Origin: Polytrichum commune
Taxonomy: Eukaryota > Streptophyta > Polytrichopsida > Polytrichales > Polytrichaceae
DNA: 64,000 bases
Assembly: GCA_950295325.1 (NCBI GenBank)
Contig: OX485808.1
Location: 14,572,501 to 14,636,500, forward strand
Reading direction: 5' to 3'
Positions 49,380 through 61,931 of this stretch are shown piece by piece; within the stretch, counting starts at the first letter, position 1, and every line of letters begins with the position of its first letter. A program made the translations under genes and the position numbers. The notes under the pieces were generated by a model that worked only from the letters and a program-made list of their open reading frames with translations, had not been told where the DNA came from and did not search any database.

Positions 49380-49512
49380 GCCGAGATTAATAATGTTGCC
49401 TAGATCTTTTGGTGACACCAATTTCATAACATTAAAAAATTTAGCATCACCTACACTAATTTTCCACACGCACTATTACACTCCCTCGCTAATTTGGATA
49501 ATCAGTTTAGTG
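49380..49512 (+). repeat. Interspersed repeat C, copy 2
   Basis: Matches 12,780-12,945 (CTAGATCTTTTGGTGACAC, TTAGCATCACCTACACTAAT, TTGGATAATCA). Confidence 0.5.
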
Positions 49513-49514
49513 GT

Positions 49515-52500
49515 CATCTCAGTTATTCTTGGGTAAAGAGTTGCTACTAGTAAACAAATCAAAGAAAAATAAGAATGAATAAAATCCTTCTCTCTCACAT
49601 GCATTGTGGCTACTATGTGCAGTTATGCATGCTATAAACTTATTTCTATAGCGTTTTATTGTATTAGAAAACAATCTATGCAAGGGTATAACAAATAATG
49701 GTTACTTTAGGGTTTAAGACCAAAGAAACGCTAAAAGTCAATGATCGTATTGGTCAAGAAGCAAATCATGAAGTCAATTGTCTTTAATTTTTGTTTCAGT
49801 TAGAAAAAAATGTGGAAAAAGGTCAATTTAAACAAGACATTTAATTAGCATGTGATAGCTCAGGCCATGGACTAGGAGATTTGAAGAAAGAAAGGTTATG
49901 GTCTGATAGGAGTACTCATCCACCATGAAAAATTAGCACATGTTTGATTGTTGTTATTAATAAGTTTTGTTTTCTCTTGAGGAGAGTTTGAGACCATAAT
50001 CTCACATACATCAAACTTATATTGTTTTGGCAATTGACTTGTGAGGAAATTGTGTAGCTTGGCCAAGAGGGTCGTTGTTTTGTAAAGAATCAAGGATTAG
50101 AGATTGAAGCTTGTTTATTTTGATGTATACTAGTTGAGATAACTAGTGGCTATAATTTTGGTGCTTAGGAGCGATTCTTTAGAGCACCAAGTGCACCCTA
50201 ATTTATGTGATAATTTATGATATTAGTTCGAAGCACATATGATTTGGAGAATTTTTTTGGTTAAGTCTATGCTTTGATGTTCAGTAAGTGCAAATGTGAA
50301 GCCCAAATGTGTGAGAAAGACTACATACCCTTTAAGATTGTGTAAGAATTAAAAGGATTATGTTTGATTGTAAGACACCTAGACAATTGTTTGTGGATTG
50401 AAATAGTTCTACACTGTGTTATAAGAGAGACTGTAAGAATGATAAGAGGAAATACCTCTTAATCATAAGTGTCTCTGGATGATTGTCATGAGTGATGAGG
50501 ATCATATTGAACTCCATTGTCTGCAAGATTAGATTTTTAGTGTTATTTTAAGTAATGCATGATTGAAACGAGTTTGATGAATTAGTGAAAGTAAATCTCT
50601 AGGAAAGTATTACTGTAAACGGAAGTCACATGATCTCATTCAAGAAGAATGTCACTGTAGTATTTGAGTGATTTATTCTTAATGTAGAATTAGGGGAATC
50701 TTGAGGAGATGAATGCCTTAGAATTAAAGAGGTCATGGTCACGTGCCAGTTGGATACCTTGTATGTTCTTGGTGTTTGTTGGCAGGACTAAAGTTTTGGA
50801 AGGACAATGGGCCAAGTCCATTGATTATCTAGGTGAGCTAAAGCCGAAAGGTTAACAGTGGGGGAATACAATGGTTTTGCATGACTTTTGGAAGATGAAT
50901 TAGGTGCCATGGTGGCACCTTGACCAAAGACCATTGTCTAACAATACTTCACATTGAAAGGATTAATTAAAGAATACAACAACTCTATATCGAGTGATTG
51001 TACAAACCTTTCAAGTTAAACTAAAAGGTTCTTAATTAACATGAGACAAATGACTATACCAAAGTGTCCTAGGCTTTGATAAAAATACTAAAATGGGATA
51101 CTTTATGCCGGACTATTGACGATAGTTGTGCCTATGCTTCTGCACTGCACCTGGTCTGAATAAAATGAATTCACTACCAGATTATCACTCGGTAAATAAT
51201 GTGAGTTGAATGATTGCCACAATTGTATGTACTGTTGTGAGAGTTTGTGAAACTTTACCCTATAAATCATTACCCAATTATCAATTTAAATATGAAATAA
51301 CCCAAAACAATTATGTGATTGTCCTCATAAAAACTTATTTGTGACACCTAGATGTTATACGAATCACTTTCTAACTCTTCCTTGATTGTTTCCCTAGTTT
51401 TTGTCATGTCCAAATCCTAATTGCACAAATATTTGAACCCACAGAGTCTACACTGGAGTCTAGGTCCAAGGTATGAGAAAATGAAGTGACAGTATCTTGG
51501 CATCTCTTTCTTACCAACACATCGGCATTCCCAACCACTCAAGAAGATTCCCCTCCTAGTTCAAAAAGTCAACCTTAATCTTGAGTCCAAGAAGGAGTGT
51601 CTTGAACCCCAAGTTTATTGACCAACCCTAATGTTAACATGCCCTTTAAGATTCCATATTCACTTGGTAGGTGTCGGGAAACTTTATCCAAGAAGTCAAA
51701 GCTATGCAATTATGACATTCGGTAAACAACATGTGAATCGTGAAGATTGACACTTCCATGAGTAAGATTGTGATAGATATGCAAGAGTCTACAATAAATA
51801 TTCTTTTCTTTCTAAATGATTGCTTACACCCTTCCAATTGTGTTCGCTTTGGAACCTATAATAATGAAGAAGCTTTGTGTACATGGTCAATCTCATTGTT
51901 ACATAACTTATGTCTTAGTGGTGCATGTTCTTAAGATACACGTCTTATTAAAAACAAATGGTTGCTTTTGGATAGTAAAAAAATGGTTTGATATTATTCT
52001 AAAATAAACTTGTCTAGTATTATTCAAAGAAATAATACAAGGGCTCATTGTGTGTGTTGGACCATCATCATGTCGGTCGATGTTCTTTCTCTGTTCTTTT
52101 TTATTCCATACCCTAAAGGTCAATGCTCAACACCCGCACAAAATACTAACTATCTTGGACACACCTATATGACCGCTTAAGAAGTTCACATACTTACACC
52201 TTGAAATTTTATCATGAATTCAATTTTAGCCATCTTGATCTCATTCTCAAGGCATTGAAATATGTACAAGATTTGCTAATGGATATTGATTTTTTCAAGC
52301 TATTGCATATCATAAGAAGTCAATTATTGGCTCTGTCTATAGGACAGAGACTATGCATCAACTTCTTCGTTTCAAGAGCAAATTTCCTAACCACTTTGTG
52401 TTCACACTTCCAAGGACGTTACTTGTTCTTGTTATTTTTGGTCCACTTTATGTAATGTGGATGCTAACTATAGTTTTTATATATATAAGTGCTCCCTAAA

Positions 52501-53560
52501 ATGCATTGACATAAATCTAGTTAACTATAGTTATTTCGTTAGTTCTTGATCATTTATTTTAAAAATTTAGGGTGATAAATGAGTAGCTTCAATCCTTGAC
52601 CTGTATTTGAGAAGAACGTGCACAAAATCCAAGAAAGGTTTGGTATAGTGAATAGCCATGAATTGGCATGAGCAAAGTGGACTAGTATAGTGAGCATGGG
52701 CAACTACAATTGTAGTCTTTCATAATAAAGGACAGAGCCTCACGGTTCTACCGTTTTGTTGTTTTTTTTAATAAATAATTGTAATAGGTAGGCTCATCTA
52801 CCTTAACCAACAAGCCTTGCCATGCTCTATTCAAAGATGGGTTTCCAATCAAGATGAGTGGCCACATAAGACCCACGGAACTTACCTCAATCTTCAGCAT
52901 CTAAAGATGATTTATTTATTTATTTATTTGAAATGCCATCTTGTTCAACATGTATGGAGATATGCAACAAACATTATTTGGTAACTACTTTTCAAGAAGG
53001 CCAACATGAGTCCTAGGAAGTCTTTCTCTATGCTTCAATGTCTTTGGACAAACGTCCTAAGGAGTCACTTCAGAAGTTTCACAAGGATTATTTGGAATGA
53101 CCTCATTTTTAATAGTGTGTTGTGGTTGGTGGAGAAAGTCCACCAAGTGGTTTAGGAGTCTTTGGTGGATTAAGATAGGATTAAGTGGCAAAATACTCTT
53201 TTTGATCTTGCTAAAGCTCATGTTGTGGTGTATCAAAATATTTTAGACGAGTTTCATAGGGCATGGTGTGTCAAGGGGCTTATTGCTATTAGAAACACTT
53301 TGATGATTATTTGGAAGATTAGGCATGGGATGGGCATTGTCTCTTGACTCCCCTTGGGTCTCCGGTGGAGGGTTGTTTCCCCTTGGTACTGTGCTTTATG
53401 CCATGCTCACACATATTGGTGGGCATAGCCAGTGGACAACTCCCACCAACATGGGGCGTTTTTTCATCCGCTTTTAGCCAACAAACGCTCAAAATGCGAG
53501 CCATTGGCTAAAACAACGAAAAAAAATACCCCTAGTAGTGCAAGCCATTCATTGGCTATG
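49515..53560. other. Intergenic sequence, possibly including decayed transposon coding sequence
   Basis: No intact gene recognised. About 53,000-53,340 reads in places like a degraded protein-coding sequence (conceptual words such as DLAKAHVVVYQNILDEFHRAW) interrupted by stops, suggesting an old transposon or pseudogene of unknown class. Confidence 0.3.
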
Positions 53561-53564
53561 CCAC

Positions 53565-53965
53565 TACACTAAATATACCAAGTAGTGGGGGCGGTACTAA
53601 TTCAAGTCACACACACAATCCAACCAAGTCTCAAAGTTACCAAAGGCTGAAGCTACTATTGAGTGCCAATAAATTCACGACTATGGTAAGTTCCAAGCTC
53701 AATTACCATAGGTTTCAAGAAAATTAGCGTGTGCCACATGCTTGTCAATAAATAGTGCCAAGTGCCTATAGTTTTAGTAAAAAGTGCCAAGTATTTGGTA
53801 ATTAAATGAATAGTGCCAAATGCCAATATTTTAAGTGAATAGTGCCAAGTCCTGAGATGAACAATGCTTCCTAAACCTTTTGGTGGCACTAATTTAAAAC
53901 ATAAAGAAATTTAGTATCACATTCACTAATTTCCCATCCACAATAAATTCCCACACTCACTAATT
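53565..53965 (+). repeat. Repeat cluster with interspersed repeat C, copy 3
   Basis: Contains CTACACTAAATATACC (53,566), several AGTGCCAAGT-type short repeats (53,755-53,850), and at 53,860-53,965 a copy of repeat C (TTTAGTATCACATTCACTAA, CCCACACTCACTAATTGG). Confidence 0.45.
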
Positions 53966-53969
53966 GGTA

Positions 53970-56900
53970 TACTTATGCCCCCTCCCCACCTAGCTTTAGC
54001 TAAGACTGGGTCTTAAAGCTAAAACCCACCGTTATATCCGGTGGTAGGGTATTAGGGTCCACCACCAGGTTTGACAAGGATGGCAGCCTGGGGCCTAATA
54101 CCTGGGCCGGTCTTAACACCTTTTGTTAACAACCTTCTTCACTTTGTTGCTAAATTTAAGGGGAGGGTCCTGACCATTGGGCTTCTCGAAGCAACCTATA
54201 ATGGTTTGTTCAAGTGTCATTCAGGTGTGCAAGTGTGTAGGAAATTGAGAGGCCAACGGAACTCTGAACCCAAGTCACCGAAAACAAAGGCAGTGGCAAT
54301 CGTTCTTCAGGGATTTTGGCAACACAAATTCATGGACTTACACCCTCTTTGGGTGTTGGGTTTTGTGAGCTGTGCATTTTGGAGTCCAATTGACTAGTCA
54401 TGCGGCTGGTTGTGATGCTCAGAGTTAGCTGTGCATTTCCACAAGTTGTTTTCGTTGTCCACATCCTAGTCGAAGTGCTATTCTTGCTCAAAGTAAGCTC
54501 CGCATTTCAGAGTGCAAGTGGGGTCTTAAGAGATTGAGATTCAAAGCTGCACCGAACTAATTGCTGCACAATAAGTATGCAGAGCTGCAAGTTAGTTTCG
54601 TGGCAAGCATCAAATCCTAGTTCATCTACATAGTGGTGTAGTGGTATTGTCATTGACGAAGCGTTTACATGATTCTGTTGTGCATCGGAATAACATTGCA
54701 TGCTCTGAAAATTGCAACCACATCGACGAAGGGTTCTGCAGTGCTTAAAGTGCAGGTGTGGGACGACACTAGAGCTCCAAAAGATTTGAGCAAGAAAGCT
54801 TCAAGAAAGTGCTCCAAAGGATTGGGCAAGAACTTGAAAACCGGACACAGAGGCAGGTAGTCGTTGAAGAAATTGTCGCCGAAATTACTGGCAGCCGGTC
54901 TCTAGTGCAAGAAGAGCCACTACTAGTAGTTGTTTGAGGAATTAAGGAGTTGCCTCTGTTCACAGTGCTTTGCAGACAGTTCGAATGACCCAAGAAGAAA
55001 CTCAGAAAAGATCCTTAAGAATTTGGAGCTGAACTCACCAAGGTAGCCGCCGAAGAGAGCATTGGGGCTGGAGGGGACTCCGCCAAAACCCCAACCAGAA
55101 ACGGGAGCTGCCATAACTTGCGGTGAGAGTGCAAGCCGCAGGCTGGAACTTCAGTTGGATCAACACTTGTAGGGGTCGATAACTCTGAAAGCACAACTCA
55201 CCATTACCTGCACAAGCTGTGACTCTGTGATTTGCGGTGAAAAACATGTGAATTGCGTTGCTGAAATCCTTTAAGAAGGATGGTCGCCGCCGGCGGTTTC
55301 GGTGATTTGGATTGAATTTTTCGTTGGTTCAACATACCGTTACTCACCCTACATGAAGTATGGGAGTGGGATCCTCCCCTTCTGTTTTATTGGTAAAGTC
55401 TTTGATTTGAGGCGAGATAGCTAAAACCACATTGTGCCCAATCCGATGCCACGGTCTGTGGACCTTAGAGATGCTAGAATCCCTCCGCATTCTTAGTGAA
55501 GGCAGCAAGCCTCGGCAGGGTAACTCCAGGATCGGGAAGATTAGAGGTGACAAACGAAGCTTGCCAACTCAGCTCGGGACTTAATACCGGTTCAAGTGGG
55601 GAAGGCCAGTATTAAAGAGCGAGTCTAACTTAAAACTCATCTCACTAAAGTCAAGTGGGGAGGGGGCTTTAGTGTAGTAAGTATAAGCATAGATTTCTCT
55701 TTTTGGGCAAGAGATTCCTTGAATCCGTACAAAGTATGAGAGAGAGAGATCCACGAGCCATATTTTGAGCCAAAGTTTGGGCAGCAATCATGGTCATGAA
55801 CTTCCACCCTTTTGGGATTTTTGTGCCTTCACCCAATCAATGACTGAGTGGTGGGGCCAACTGAAATCAAATCCAGAGTGGAATGCAAGTGGCAACTCCC
55901 ATCATGTAGAGTCTAACGTAAGTTAAGGTTAAGCTAATGGAAAAATAATCTCACCACCATCCAAAAGCTGCCCCGGTGAATCTTATTTTATTAGTTTCCC
56001 AACACATTGGATACACTTTAATCCCCCTAATATCACGCTTGTGGCAACCAAAGTGCATGTGATATTAAGGAGCTTTGTAGTGTTAGCATGGATGCATGAT
56101 AATAGAAGATTAGTGTAGCACTTGACATTATGGAGCTCCACAAAGTGAACATTGTAATAATGACAATAATTACAATGACAACAACGTGATGTGTGTGAGC
56201 GTGTGGTTTTGATTCTCTGGTGGATTATTTCAATGTCAAAACCTGTGATATATGGAGAGGGAATGTGACAAGAAGAAGGGGGGTTTCAAGTGAGCACATC
56301 CGTTTCCTATAATTTTGGGATATAAGAGAGGGAATGACATTATGGAGGGTGGCATTACAGAGGTCAGGGTGTAATATTATTCCAAAGCTTTTGTCCACAT
56401 ATAAGCCTTCATTGTCCACATAAAAGCTTAAACATGCATGTAGCCTTATTTGTGGGCACTTCAAACCTACTAGCATACACGTCCTATGCTATCGTCCCAC
56501 TTCGATGAAAGGATAATGCAAATCTACCATTGTCCTAGATTTGCAAAATTTGAGTTGCATAGGACTCATATGCTCGTGGTGAAACTCCAATGACAATTTT
56601 CGTTGGTGGGATTGGGAACTATTTCATCCAGTTAGCAATTGCAAAAGAAGATTGTTGTTTCAAGGTTCAAAATTAAGGTTGAGATGCAAAAAGTCATGGT
56701 AATCTCTTGCCCTTTAAATCATCACGTGGGGCTTTTTGATTGTGTTCACTAGTGAACCTCGAAATGATGTTTGCATTTGGAGCATAGTCCAATCTCATCC
56801 ACTAGAAGAGAACTTGTCCATCAAACCCATATGTTGCAACTTTATGGTGGAGAAAATGTATAGATTGAGAAAATTAGTTGAAAACCAGAGGTTGTTGGTT

Positions 56901-58540
56901 ACGGTTTTTGGACATGTGGCAAGCAAGACTTATAAGACACAATTTTATCTAGTGATTGTAACACCTTGTGTGGGTGTTGTCTCATAGCCACACATGTCAG
57001 TTCTTGAGGGTTCCTAGGCCTAAAGATTTGACAAGAGGGGCTCTAGAAAAACACCCAACAAACGTCATTTTGGTCATGAATTGCAATGAGAAATTTAAAT
57101 AATGAAAACATCCAAAAGAATGTATGCCGATAGGGGCACCCCTTTTGGAACATTCTTTTCGTGTTTGCTCATTGCAGTGTCAGAGTTGCTAAGATAAGCT
57201 ATGGGCAAACCCCCAAACTATTGGCATCCCTTTTGCAGGTAAATTATATAGATTGTTGTTGTAAATTTTGAGCGAATGACACACCCCATTGGCAACAAAT
57301 GACACTTGCCCGTTTGTTCAAAATGGTCATTGTGGAGAAGCTGGAGTAAACTCCTCTTACAAATGGAAAAACTAGATATTGTGTACAACCATGATAGTGC
57401 TACCCCTGACAAGCATTATCACATCATAATCAACATGTAACCCATATGCTCATGTACATGTTTCTTGAAGATGCAGAACTCTAACATTAGTGGGAGACAA
57501 CCCTATATGTATTCCATGTTAACACATGTACAATTTGTTTTTATTGGTGTTGCGTGCAAATGAGGAAGAGGATGAATTCATCCACGACAACACCTAGAGT
57601 GCTACTACTCTACTTAAACTTCTTAGCGGTGATCATATGGTTTAGGTTGCAGTGGATAGGGTTCGGTGATTGCATTTCATTTGCAAGGGGTAGTCCAAGA
57701 TGTTAGTATTGCTATATAACATCTAGTACATTTTGTAATACATAACGCTTTACTCTTCAATAAAATCATGATTTCAAGGCATACATACCTCCACAAGCAA
57801 GTTCTATGAACTTGTGTGTGAAAAAAAATTTAAAATTATTGTGCAAAAAGTTGAAACACACTTTCCTACGTGTAGAAGATATAATATATGGAAGGCACCT
57901 TGGACAAATGTATGCATACAAAAGCCATGTGTATGTTATTGGATTTGATATTATCTTCTAGAATACCCCAAGAAATAAAGAACCGTAATAGGTATTATTA
58001 TATGGCATATGTTAAATGATTTTAATAAAATGTAAATGAGGCATTATCTATGTGTGGATGCCCCACATCCATTGTTTAGGACAGTAAGTTGGAGACAAGT
58101 GTTTCAATGTAGGTAAGATCATGAACTTTGTCATATTCTCACTTAATGAACCGATTATAAGGCATTGTAAATACGAGTGGCATGTCACTTATGGTCTCAA
58201 ATTCTCAGAGTCGTGTAGTTTATGCAAGACCGCAGCATGTTAATTAATAATCAGCTCATCTGACACAAAAAGAAGGGATATGACCTAGAAGGGTTGCACA
58301 ATAGAGAGCTCCATATGAATACAATAAGTTTTGAAATATTTTGACTCCTGGGTTTTGTAAGAAAATGAGATTTGAGTTATACAGATTCCAAGTCCACTTC
58401 AAAAAGCTAATCCAACAAGATTATTAATACATAATTTAATTATAGCATTCTAAGTACCTGAACTAGCTGAAGTATCAGGATTAGGCACGACTACCTTACA
58501 TTTAGTATCCTCAATTCCATCATTGCCATGAGTCTTTAGA
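53970..58540. other. Intergenic sequence without a confirmed gene
   Basis: One weak candidate: on the minus strand near 55,114 an ATG opens a Gly/Pro-rich frame (MAAPVSGWGFGGVPSS) that runs to a GTGAGT donor at about 55,039. No downstream exon was found, so it is not called as a gene. Confidence 0.3.
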
Positions 58541-58552
58541 ATGTAAGGACCA

Positions 58553-58928
58553 AAAAGAAAGAGAGAAAGAGAAACTCCGGTCCCTTTTTAGCAAGGGGCC
58601 GGCGTGAATAAAGTGTCCGTTCGTAATGCCAGTGAACCCGATGGCCACTGGACAAGGGGACACTGGGACAATACTACTCTCCCCTTTCGAGGATGGACAC
58701 TATGTGACACACTATACTAGTTCCTAGCTAGCCACTAGTGCCTTGAAGATACCGGACATGGTATCCCCCCAAAGGGCTTTGAGGTACCCATACAACAAGG
58801 TCCAAGGACCCCCCACCATAGTTGGGTGGACTAAGGTGGTGAGCACCACGCCGGCATGGGGAATAGAACCCACAACCTCCTCATTGGGGGCCATGAGCCT
58901 AACCACCAAGCCAAGGCCCGTGGTGCCC
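58553..58928 (-). mobile_element. tRNA-derived SINE, family 1, with 12-bp target duplication
   Basis: Read on the minus strand, the head starts GGGCACCACGGGCCTTGG, with an A-box-like TTGGCTTGGTGGTTAGGC and a B-box-like GTGGGTTCTATTCCC (58,861-58,873). The tail ends ATTCACGCCGGCCCCT, AAAAAGGGACCGGAGTTTCT and a (CTTT)-type tract. It is flanked by perfect 12-bp duplications ATGTAAGGACCA (58,541-58,552 and 58,929-58,940). Its tail matches that of the LINE at 59,264-61,932. Confidence 0.85.
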
Positions 58929-59263
58929 ATGTAAGGACCACTTCACACACGAGCCAATAGTCATGACCATGAAATTGTGAGGGCCCCAAGGAAAGTGTCC
59001 AAAGGCCGTCCTAAGACACCTTCAAAATCATATAATGTGGTCACGGATCCGTTAGTGTAGTGTGAAGTCATATGTGACCGGGGCTCAACCAAATGCCATT
59101 TCAATGAATTTCTATTCATGCGGGTCTTCACACATGATAAAATAGATAAATCAACAGTTGTGAGTGTTTGGAGTGCCATGGTATTTCGGGATAATATTTC
59201 GGGGCTTTGTAGAGTGCAACAGTTAGTGGCCAACACTGACGCTGTGTTTAGTGCCTTTTTATG

Positions 59264-60013
59264 GCAAAAAACAACACACACGGTTTAGAACCATCTACCC
59301 AATCGTTCGAAATTGAAATTGTTTGGTTATACCCAAGGTACAAATACCGTATCCCAAAAAATGACCCACTCAAACGAGCCCAATATACAATACCAACCCA
59401 AATATTAGATCTCCTGATTACAACATTCAATATTAACCACTCATATTTTTCATCCCCAGTTACATGCCCCACACAATTCACCCAATTCTACTCACCATTC
59501 TCGCGAGACATAATATTTGGATCCCTAGGTAAAGCGTTTGACCATAAATGGCAAGGAATCGGTTACGCACACCCTCATAATACAACAGACCTACAACAAG
59601 CTATTCACTGGGTGCGCATAGCGGCCCAAAATGATCCATATACAATCACTATACTTATATCTCCGGATACTAATTGGTACCAAAACTCCAACCCACACAC
59701 AGGCCCATTCCCAGACACACACGTCATTGCCCATTTCGCCGCTGATACGATCACGTATGAGGAACCCACAATACCCCCCGAGCTCAATATCACAAAAAAA
59801 GAACCATCTACCATGCAAATATTTTGTATCCATCACCAAAACAATAACATAGGCACCTACAAACAAATGAAATTAATAAACGACACAGCAAATAACCTCC
59901 AAATACTACAAAGTCACACACAAACTGCACCACCCACCCCTCCAAACATCACTGTTAACCCTAGTAAAAAAATGGGCCAAATCAAACTACCCAAATACAA
60001 TCCCACACAATAA
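59264..60013 (+). pseudogene. LINE protein fragment, domain upstream of RNase H
   Basis: Open frame of about 250 codons. The only ATG near its start (59,261) lies in the target duplication and is accidental. A central part (YSPFSRDIIFGSLGKAF, then KWQGIGYAHPH, then QAIHWVRIAAQNDP and ILISPDTNWYQN) has the strand-helix rhythm and placement of a phage-type DNA adenine methyltransferase fold, with YAHPH in the position of the NPPF/DPPW motif. If so it lacks the catalytic Asn/Asp-Pro-Pro. This resemblance is weak and is inference. Confidence 0.5.
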
Positions 60014-61541
60014 TACCCCTACCCCACAACTTCCAAACTACCAAACTAACTTACCGCTAAAATTCCACCCCCAATTTAGCTACTATACAGACGGATCCTT
60101 TATAAAACCCAAAGAAATTGCCCCTGGGATATGGAGAAGAGAAAGAGCTGGATACGGTATCTATAGCCCCAAAGGCTTAAATATCGCCAAAAGACTCCAT
60201 GGGCATCAAAACATACTACGTGCAGAAATGATGGCTATACACAAAACACTAAGAATCATCAATACAAAATTCCCTAATGAACCCGCATTCATATTCACAG
60301 ATAGTCTAAACGTATTATACCTACTCAACACACAAATTAAACACCCCACTCTCCATAATAGTCACCCCGACCAAACCACACTCAACTCCATGGTAAAAAT
60401 CCTCCAAGACCGTACACAGCCAATCACACTATACAAAGTCAGAGCACACGTCAACATTGACGGTAATGAAAAAGCGGATAAACTAGCAAAAGATGGGTTA
60501 GAATTAGAACACAGAATTGCCATCCACCCATACGAACATGCCCACGCCATCCCGTACTATTACCAAAAGGACGTCCGGGCCTCGATGGCAGACGTCCCAG
60601 ACAAAGGCCCAGTAAGATTCTTAGAAAAACAAATTAAAAAATATGATAGGGAAACCAATATAGCAATCATGGCCACACAAACCCCCAACACGTGTAAATG
60701 GACAGAAAATATAGACATTGACAAAGAACTGTCCAACGAATTCTGGACAAATCCCTTAATCACAGACAAGCAAAAATCTTGCCTTATTAAATTCCGCACA
60801 GGAACATATATGGGTAATTCTAGAAAACAAATGTTCTTCGGTCACCAGAGGTACCCCTCTATCACATGCCCTATATGCAATTCAAACGATCCAGACACTT
60901 GGCTACATGTTCTACTGAAATGCAACCAACAACATATACACTCACTACGAATTAAAAGACATAACAAAGCAGTCGGAGAAATTAGGAAGCTTCTAATCTC
61001 GTCCGAAAAATCCCGATGTTTTACTCTCATGAATGCCGGTACCTTCAATAATAACCCCCAAGAAAATACAGTCCCCAAGTGGCTACTCCCATGCACATGT
61101 AACACACAAAGATGTCATTGCAACGCAAGATTTCGACCTGATATACTCTGCGTTAAAGGATTACCATATCAAAATGACCCTCCCATTGACATTGACCCTA
61201 ACCTCACCATACAATTTATTGAATTCACATATTGTAATGACAAATTTTCCCCATAAACAATAGAAGCAAAAAACAACAAATACAAACCTTTGATTGATAG
61301 TATCGCTTCCAGGGGATGGAAAATCAAACCACTTATTGTCATCACAGCTGGGGCCCGAGCTACGGCCCACATCCCATCTATGAAAATACTAGAAGAAAAT
61401 CTCAAAATACCCCTGGTTACCATCAAAAATACCTTTAAAAACATTAATACCATTGCAATACAATATGCCATGTCCATCCTCCTCCACAAGAGGAGAATTG
61501 AAAACCACCAACCGCTCCCCCAAAACTTAGACCCTCCATAA
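60014..61541 (+). pseudogene. LINE protein fragment: RNase H, zinc-knuckle-like and C-terminal endonuclease-like region
   Basis: The frame is open from before 60,014 and is offset by +1 from the preceding frame; the shift probably falls near the A7 run at 59,966-59,972. RNase H1 motifs: YYTDGSF (60,081), RAEMMAIHKTL (Glu), FTDSLNVLYLL (Asp) and HVNIDGNEKADKLA (His/Asp). Then CPICNSNDPDTWLHVLLKC, NKAVGEIRKLL, RPDILCV and QFIEFTYCND. A TAA stop at 61,254-61,256 interrupts; the same frame continues with KYKPLIDSIASRGWK to 61,541. Not functional as it stands. Confidence 0.8.
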
Positions 61542-61559
61542 AACCCAAAAAACTTATAT

Positions 61560-61765
61560 AATATTTAGTATCTATTTACAGCTCAGAATGAGGGATTGGT
61601 GCCGGTTGGTTGGTACAAATTTCCTGCCTTTTACTCACTTGCAGCACCAAGTCACGCGTTACATTTTAGACGATCATACGGACTCGACTGAAATCGAACC
61701 CGGAACGTCTTAACTCAAACATCCTCCCACAACCAACTGAGGAATCATGACTTGGCGTTCACTCT
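61560..61765 (-). mobile_element. tRNA-like segment inside the LINE 3' region (possible nested SINE)
   Basis: On the minus strand TTCCTCAGTTGGTTGTGG (A-box region, about 61,745) and GGTTCGATTTC (B box, 61,690-61,700) have tRNA-like order and spacing. No target duplication was delimited, so it may be a nested SINE in opposite orientation or an ancestral part of the LINE tail. Confidence 0.4.
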
Positions 61766-61896
61766 CATAACAAAAACACTAATTATACCTAAAAGGCATG
61801 CACCGTCGTGGGCCATGATCGGCCCACGTTATTTGTTTCTTGGTTACTATAGTGTCCAGACACTCTATTCACGCCGGCCCCTAAAAGGGACCGGAG

Positions 61897-61898
61897 TT

Positions 61899-61929
<31 letters not shown>

Positions 61930-61931
61930 CT
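61897..61931 (+). repeat. (ATCT)n tail microsatellite of the LINE
   Basis: About eight ATCT units directly before the right-hand target duplication; it takes the place of the poly-A tail of other LINEs. Confidence 0.9.

Noticed and set aside
58724..58930. 68-codon open frame on the minus strand
   Set aside because: It is the tRNA-like head of the SINE read as protein.
59261..59263. ATG as start codon of the LINE open frame
   Set aside because: It belongs to the TGCCTTTTTATG target duplication and is host sequence, not part of the element.
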